Shown: piece after piece, positions 59,330 through 64,000 of the stretch
Position numbering within the stretch: the stretch's first letter is position 1
Layout of the letters: the number at the start of each line of letters is the position of its first letter
Origin: Trifolium pratense
Taxonomy: Eukaryota > Streptophyta > Magnoliopsida > Fabales > Fabaceae
NCBI RefSeq assembly: GCF_020283565.1
Contig: NC_060064.1
Location: 2,750,001-2,814,000 of the forward strand
DNA: 64,000 bases
Direction of reading: 5' to 3'
The notes under the pieces: model-generated
What the model saw: only the letters and a program-made list of their open reading frames with translations
What the model was told of the DNA's origin: nothing
Databases searched by the model: none
Translations under genes and position numbers: made by a program

Positions 59330-59820
59330 ATTAATATTTAAGCAGAGATATAGATTACAGTTGAAATTTTTTAAAAAAGTCTCCCTATTAATATATGACT
59401 ACAATTATTGATTCCGTAAAAATATAGATCTATGTAGAAATTAAAAAAAAAAATCATTTGTATTAATGCATAAGTAGAAATATATGTTCCCGTAGAAATT
59501 ACAATAAAATAAAATAGATCCCGTATTAATATATGAAAAGAAATATAAGTTTATATCTAGTCATTAAAAAAAGTAGTCATCATATTAATATGAGTAAAAA
59601 TATAGATTTCATAAAAAAAAAATATGGATATTCATATTATTATTATATATTAATAAAAATATAAGTTCCCGTAGAATTACAAAAAAAAATAATAAAAAAA
59701 TAGTCTTTCGTATTAATATGTGAGTAGAAATATATGTACTCATATACATTTTTAATAAAAAATAGGTCTCCGTCTTGATGTATGAGTAGAAATATGGATC
59801 TCATATGTTAAAAATTTATC
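59330..59820. repeat. Degenerate tandem array of ~60-90 bp units
   Basis: Repeating pattern of TATTAATATATGA, GTAGAAATATA and CCCGTAGAAATTA, each unit different by several bases and small gaps. Seen by eye at least five times; the exact period needs a program. Confidence 0.6.
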
Positions 59821-62185
59821 TTATAATTATATCAAGTACGTACGCACTCAAATTGCAAGCAGGGCCATAAAAAAATAAGCATATGATAATATATAAATTT
59901 ACATGACATCTAATATAAGACTAAATAAAAAAGGATAAGAACATGTTTAATTTATTGTTGTCTCAATGTGAAGGTAAAAAGAAGATTGTGTTGTTGTCTT
60001 TTTAGGGTTTAGAAGGGTGTTTTTTAGAGAAAGGTTTGGTATTTAATTTGAATATGAGCCAAATTATAATTTATAAAGTGATAAAACAAAATGTAATTAG
60101 AGGGGTGATTTAGGGTCAATTTTGATCCGAAATATAGTTTTTTATTTTTCTTTTTATTTAAATAATTGATTTTCACATAATTTTAAGTTTCATATATTTG
60201 AGTTTTCTGCTTTATGATTTCTTCATTTGGTGTTGTTTAAATCCCGTTTTAGTGCGGAGTTATTTGTTTTGATTTCTAGTCTCTTTATAGTGTTTGATTT
60301 GCCTTCTTTGGAGCATTTAATTTTTCTTTATTACATAATGTGTAGCATTTAATATTTGAAATTGAACTTTAATATTGACTAATATATTGGAGTTCAGGTA
60401 TGCTCCATTGCCTTATCCTCCATTGTTTTCCATTACCTTACTCAGATCGTGACACGTGAATAAAAACTAATCAATGGTCCAGATTTAGTACTTCAAATTT
60501 TATATTCTCATTTATTTCTAGTATAATAGACATAAAAGAGTGATTTATTCTAACCGATTTTTTCTCATATTTTTATCTAAGACGATTAATTTGGCGCTTC
60601 TCATTCTTTTATCTGTGATCTTGACGTTTTTCAACCATTTTTCCCGTCTTGGACTTTATGTGAAGAATAAATATTATTTTGATCTTTCTAAGTCATCTAA
60701 AAATAACATTAAAACAAAATCCCTTTTTTTTAATAAATGTATAAGTATGTGGATGGCCTTATTTATTTGTTGTCGTAATGCCACATTAAAGCATATAATA
60801 ACAATTCCTATATTATACTTAATCGAATCCCAATATTAAAAATTCATATATTTTGCTTCTTTTTTTAGGGTAAAAAAGTAACTACTATGAACCAAATCAT
60901 TGTACCAAATTTTCCCAAAATTATTGTACCAAATTAATTACAAATAAATTGATAAGGAAACAAATATTAAAGCACTAACAATTGTCTCGGAAATTAAGTT
61001 AAAAAACTATTAATTAGTATAAACTTTTATGTTGAAAGTAATAAAATTAAATTGAATTTTCACAAATTCATAAATTATAATAAACTTATATATCTATAAA
61101 AAATAATAATAAACTTATATATGTTACTTAATAAATATACATTCGGTTCATTTCTATTAATTAAAAAAATTATTTATCATTTTATATTTTAATTTGAATT
61201 TGGTGTAGAGAGAGTTTACATCATTTATGGTCTTTTTTTGAATAAATGTATATAAGCTAGTTTTGCAAGGTTCAATTAGAAGAGTTTATCCTGGAGTAGT
61301 TTATTCTGTTATTTTTACAATTCTTCGGTAGAGTTTTTAAGGAAGAAAGTTCATGTAGTGGCTCTGATAGGGGTGACTATATTTATTTCTATTTTTCAAT
61401 ATTATGATGATGTTCCGATATGCATTATTGAAATTGATTATTAATGAATTTGTTTAGTTTTACTTTAGTCAAAAATAAATAAATTAGAAGAATCTAATCA
61501 AAACGTAATTTGTATAATTAAAATATATATTATATTATAAAATTAATTATGTAAAATAAAAATACAAATATCTATCCGAAGTACAAAATAAACAATTTGT
61601 GCCCGTGCCAAAATTGTCTATCATTCTTTAATTGATGGAATAATTTTTATATATAATATATCTTGTGTAAGCTTACAATTTCAATTATGCTTACATAAGA
61701 AAACATCAAGTTGTCTCTCATTCTTCAATCGATGGAACAGTTTGAAAACTAAAATTTCAAATAATTAAGAAATAAAAAAAAAATTGAAAGCCACAAATCG
61801 AATCACAAATAAATATATTTCAAACAGCGAATATAAAAATGCAATAACTTGTTGTTCTTTTTTTTTTTGACAAAGTAAAATACAATAGTTTTACAATTAA
61901 ATATCAAATAACATAGGAAAGCTTGTAGAGTGCGGACTGCCAAATATATAATCAGATTAAAAAAATGTCCCCGAAAAAGAAAATGTTGCACCATCTATGG
62001 TTTTGGGCACAAGTTAATGCAATTTTATCTTTTTTTTTACCCTCCAAAGTTTCATCAAACTTGAAGATTAGATCCTGTTGAAAAATAAAATAGGTTGTCC
62101 AATGGACCAGATACCGGTTGTAAAAACAAAACACAAAAAATAATGATAAAAAAAATTAACTTCGATTCCAATATACAAATAGTAA

Positions 62186-62480
62186 GAAACCTCAAACCTG
62201 AAAAGATCAAATAATCGAAGGAAAAAAATAATCATAGAAGAAACCTGTAAAATGGGAAAAAATAACAAATTAAAGAAAATAGTTAGAGTGAAACAACAGA
62301 AAAAAAAAAAACTATTCAAACAATAAACTGAAAAGAAACCTCAAAACCTGAAAAGATCAAATAATCAAATGAAAGAAATAATCATAGAAAAAACCTGTAA
62401 AATTGAGAAAAAATAACAAATTAAATGAATGAGTAAGAGTGAAACAAAAGAAAAAAATAACTATTCAAACAATAAACTGA
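62186..62480. repeat. Two-copy direct repeat, ~149-bp unit
   Basis: Copy 1 starts GAAACCTCAAACCTGAAAAG and copy 2 GAAACCTCAAAACCTGAAAA about 149 bases later. Both share AATAATCATAGAA, AACCTGTAAAAT and CTATTCAAACAATAAACTGA. Confidence 0.85.
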
Positions 62481-64000
62481 TGTTCAAACAAATAAAAATT
62501 AATAAAAAATAATACTATCATTATATTGAGAAAAAGTATATGCTACATGTTTTTCAAATGAAAATGTGATGTATATATAATACTATGATGCTACTAACAA
62601 TTAAAGGCAGTTTCATAAAGTTTTGCATAAAGTTTTGCATAAACTTTTACAGGATATCAATAATTAACAATTTTAAAAGAGCAATAATCTCATAAAAATG
62701 GAATCAATTGAATGCTAATAATTTATTGAAAAATATAATAAATCAATAACCTCAACAAATAAAGAATTAAATGTTACCGTAAAAAAAAAAACTTTTAGTG
62801 AACTATAGTGTTATTTTAATAAAAAGCATTAATTTTTTAATAAATAATCTAAATATTTGATTATAATTTGTTTAGTTTGAAAAAATTATAATAGGCGAAA
62901 TTTATAATATAGTAGCCTTCAAAAATAAAAAGTTATTTAAAATTGTAACAATTTGTAAATTTTGTGTGTTAAAAACGCAACACTAATTTCGCGTGTTAAT
63001 TATTATATGCAGCTGGCAATCTTCCTTTCATAAAAAAATTTAAAAAAATAGAAACAATTGTTTTGGTACAAAAATTATTATTAGAGTAAATTTATGATTT
63101 ACCTCAAAAAAAATAATGACTATATAATTTCTTGCTATATACAGCACTTCAGAAATAATTCCTTATTATATAGGTATTGATGGCAATTATTATTATTATT
63201 ATGATTTACGGTCAATAATAATAATAATAATCACAATATAATAATAATGACTATATAATGGCATGCATTTTAAAACATTGAGAAATAACGCAAAAAAAAA
63301 AAAAAACGAAAAATCATATACTCCCTATGGCCCAAAATATAAGTGAAAATTGGTCAAACAATTTTATTAATGCACCAAAATAATAGTGAAGTCAAAATTC
63401 TTAATGTATTGTGCGATTACATGATTAAATTGTACGATTTTCCTTTTCTAATTTGAGGTAAATCATAAATTGTACGGTTTCATAATATCTTAATTTTTTC
63501 CTTACTATGACCAAAAAAGAATTAGAAGTAGTCAAAAGATAAAACTTTCTATAATAAAGGAATGCGATTCTTAATAGCAGTAACTGATGCTTATCCTTAA
63601 TTTTTTTTTATAAGAATGATACTACCTTAATTAGTTACCTTAACATCTTTACGGTTGACACAAATCAATTTTATGAAGGTAATTAATTGTAAGGTTAATG
63701 GTCATTCTTGCAGATCACTTGGATAAGGATTAAATCAGTTGAGACCTGCAAATGGATTGGACTGGACAAAAATAATTCGTGACTACCTTAATAGCAGTAT
63801 ATATGGAAAAAATATCATTATGAAAAAATAATTTGTGACTGGACACTTTTTTTTTTTTTTTGATAAGAATGGTAATATATATGAAAAAAATTGGACAGCT
63901 ATGGTGTATATATATATATATATGTTGATAAGAATCTTTATCGTTATATTAATTTTGTAATTTATCATGTAATTTTTTTTCTCATTTTTCTCATTATTAG

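Larger units (their letters stand above)
59023..64000. other. Gene-free repeat region to the window end
   Basis: After the AP-3 mu 5' flank there is no recognisable gene. It holds a 7-bp hairpin (59160-59178), a degenerate tandem array (59330-59820), a two-copy direct repeat (62186-62480), ATT runs near 63190-63230, a one-ended Stowaway-like sequence near 63320 and A/T-rich filler. All open frames here are short and without codon structure. Confidence 0.6.

Noticed and set aside
63783..63968. 61-codon open frame at the window end
   Set aside because: Hydrophobic, Ile/Tyr-rich translation of TA/T repeats; typical of low-complexity sequence.

Overview
This is eukaryotic nuclear DNA from a flowering plant, most likely a papilionoid legume and probably Medicago; the genus is inferred from repeat families and gene content, not proven. 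The sequence is AT-rich, genes have GT-AG introns, and the spaces between genes are packed with short DNA transposons (Stowaway, Mutator-like, hAT), SINE-like repeats, an LTR-like sequence and a dead LINE. I found no tRNA, rRNA, CRISPR or bacterial-type operon.

Layout. 342-1611 (+): 3' part of a protein disulfide isomerase gene of the ERp29-domain type. 3078-7102 (-): five-exon TRM/LONGIFOLIA-like gene. 10583-10909 (-): small DUF3511 gene. 12601-16392: hAT element with nested insertions, then an LTR-like sequence. 16393-28642 (+): three CBP60-type calmodulin-binding protein genes; the second and third are a recent tandem pair. 29425-31104 (+): single-exon eIF3 subunit d gene with a probable 3'-UTR intron. 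33400-41800: gene-poor repeat block with a 398-bp foldback, a possible organelle-derived insert and hAT elements. 41882-47026 (+): three DUF538 genes interrupted by a LINE remnant. 50381-53018 (-): organelle-type alkaline/neutral invertase. 54094-55071 (+): PsbP-domain lumen protein. 55775-59022 (-): AP-3 mu subunit. 59023-64000: repeats only.

I rebuilt every multi-exon gene by hand from splice sites. Each complete model sums to a whole number of codons: TRM 882 aa; CBP60 A, B and C 525, 474 and 486 aa; invertase 644 aa; PsbP-domain 249 aa; AP-3 mu 415 aa. The genes are mostly unrelated housekeeping functions (ER folding, translation, sugar metabolism, thylakoid, vesicle sorting) with two tandem families (CBP60, DUF538).

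The most interesting biology is in the CBP60 cluster. Copy B has lost two consecutive exons that include the family's conserved RDVV helix, yet still splices in frame. Copies B and C have also lost a conserved central segment, replaced by an acidic stretch. The repeats give clean, checkable cases: two hAT elements with perfect 8-bp target duplications, a Mutator-like element nested inside another, and a repeat family split by a foldback element. I did not find an obviously new molecular system.
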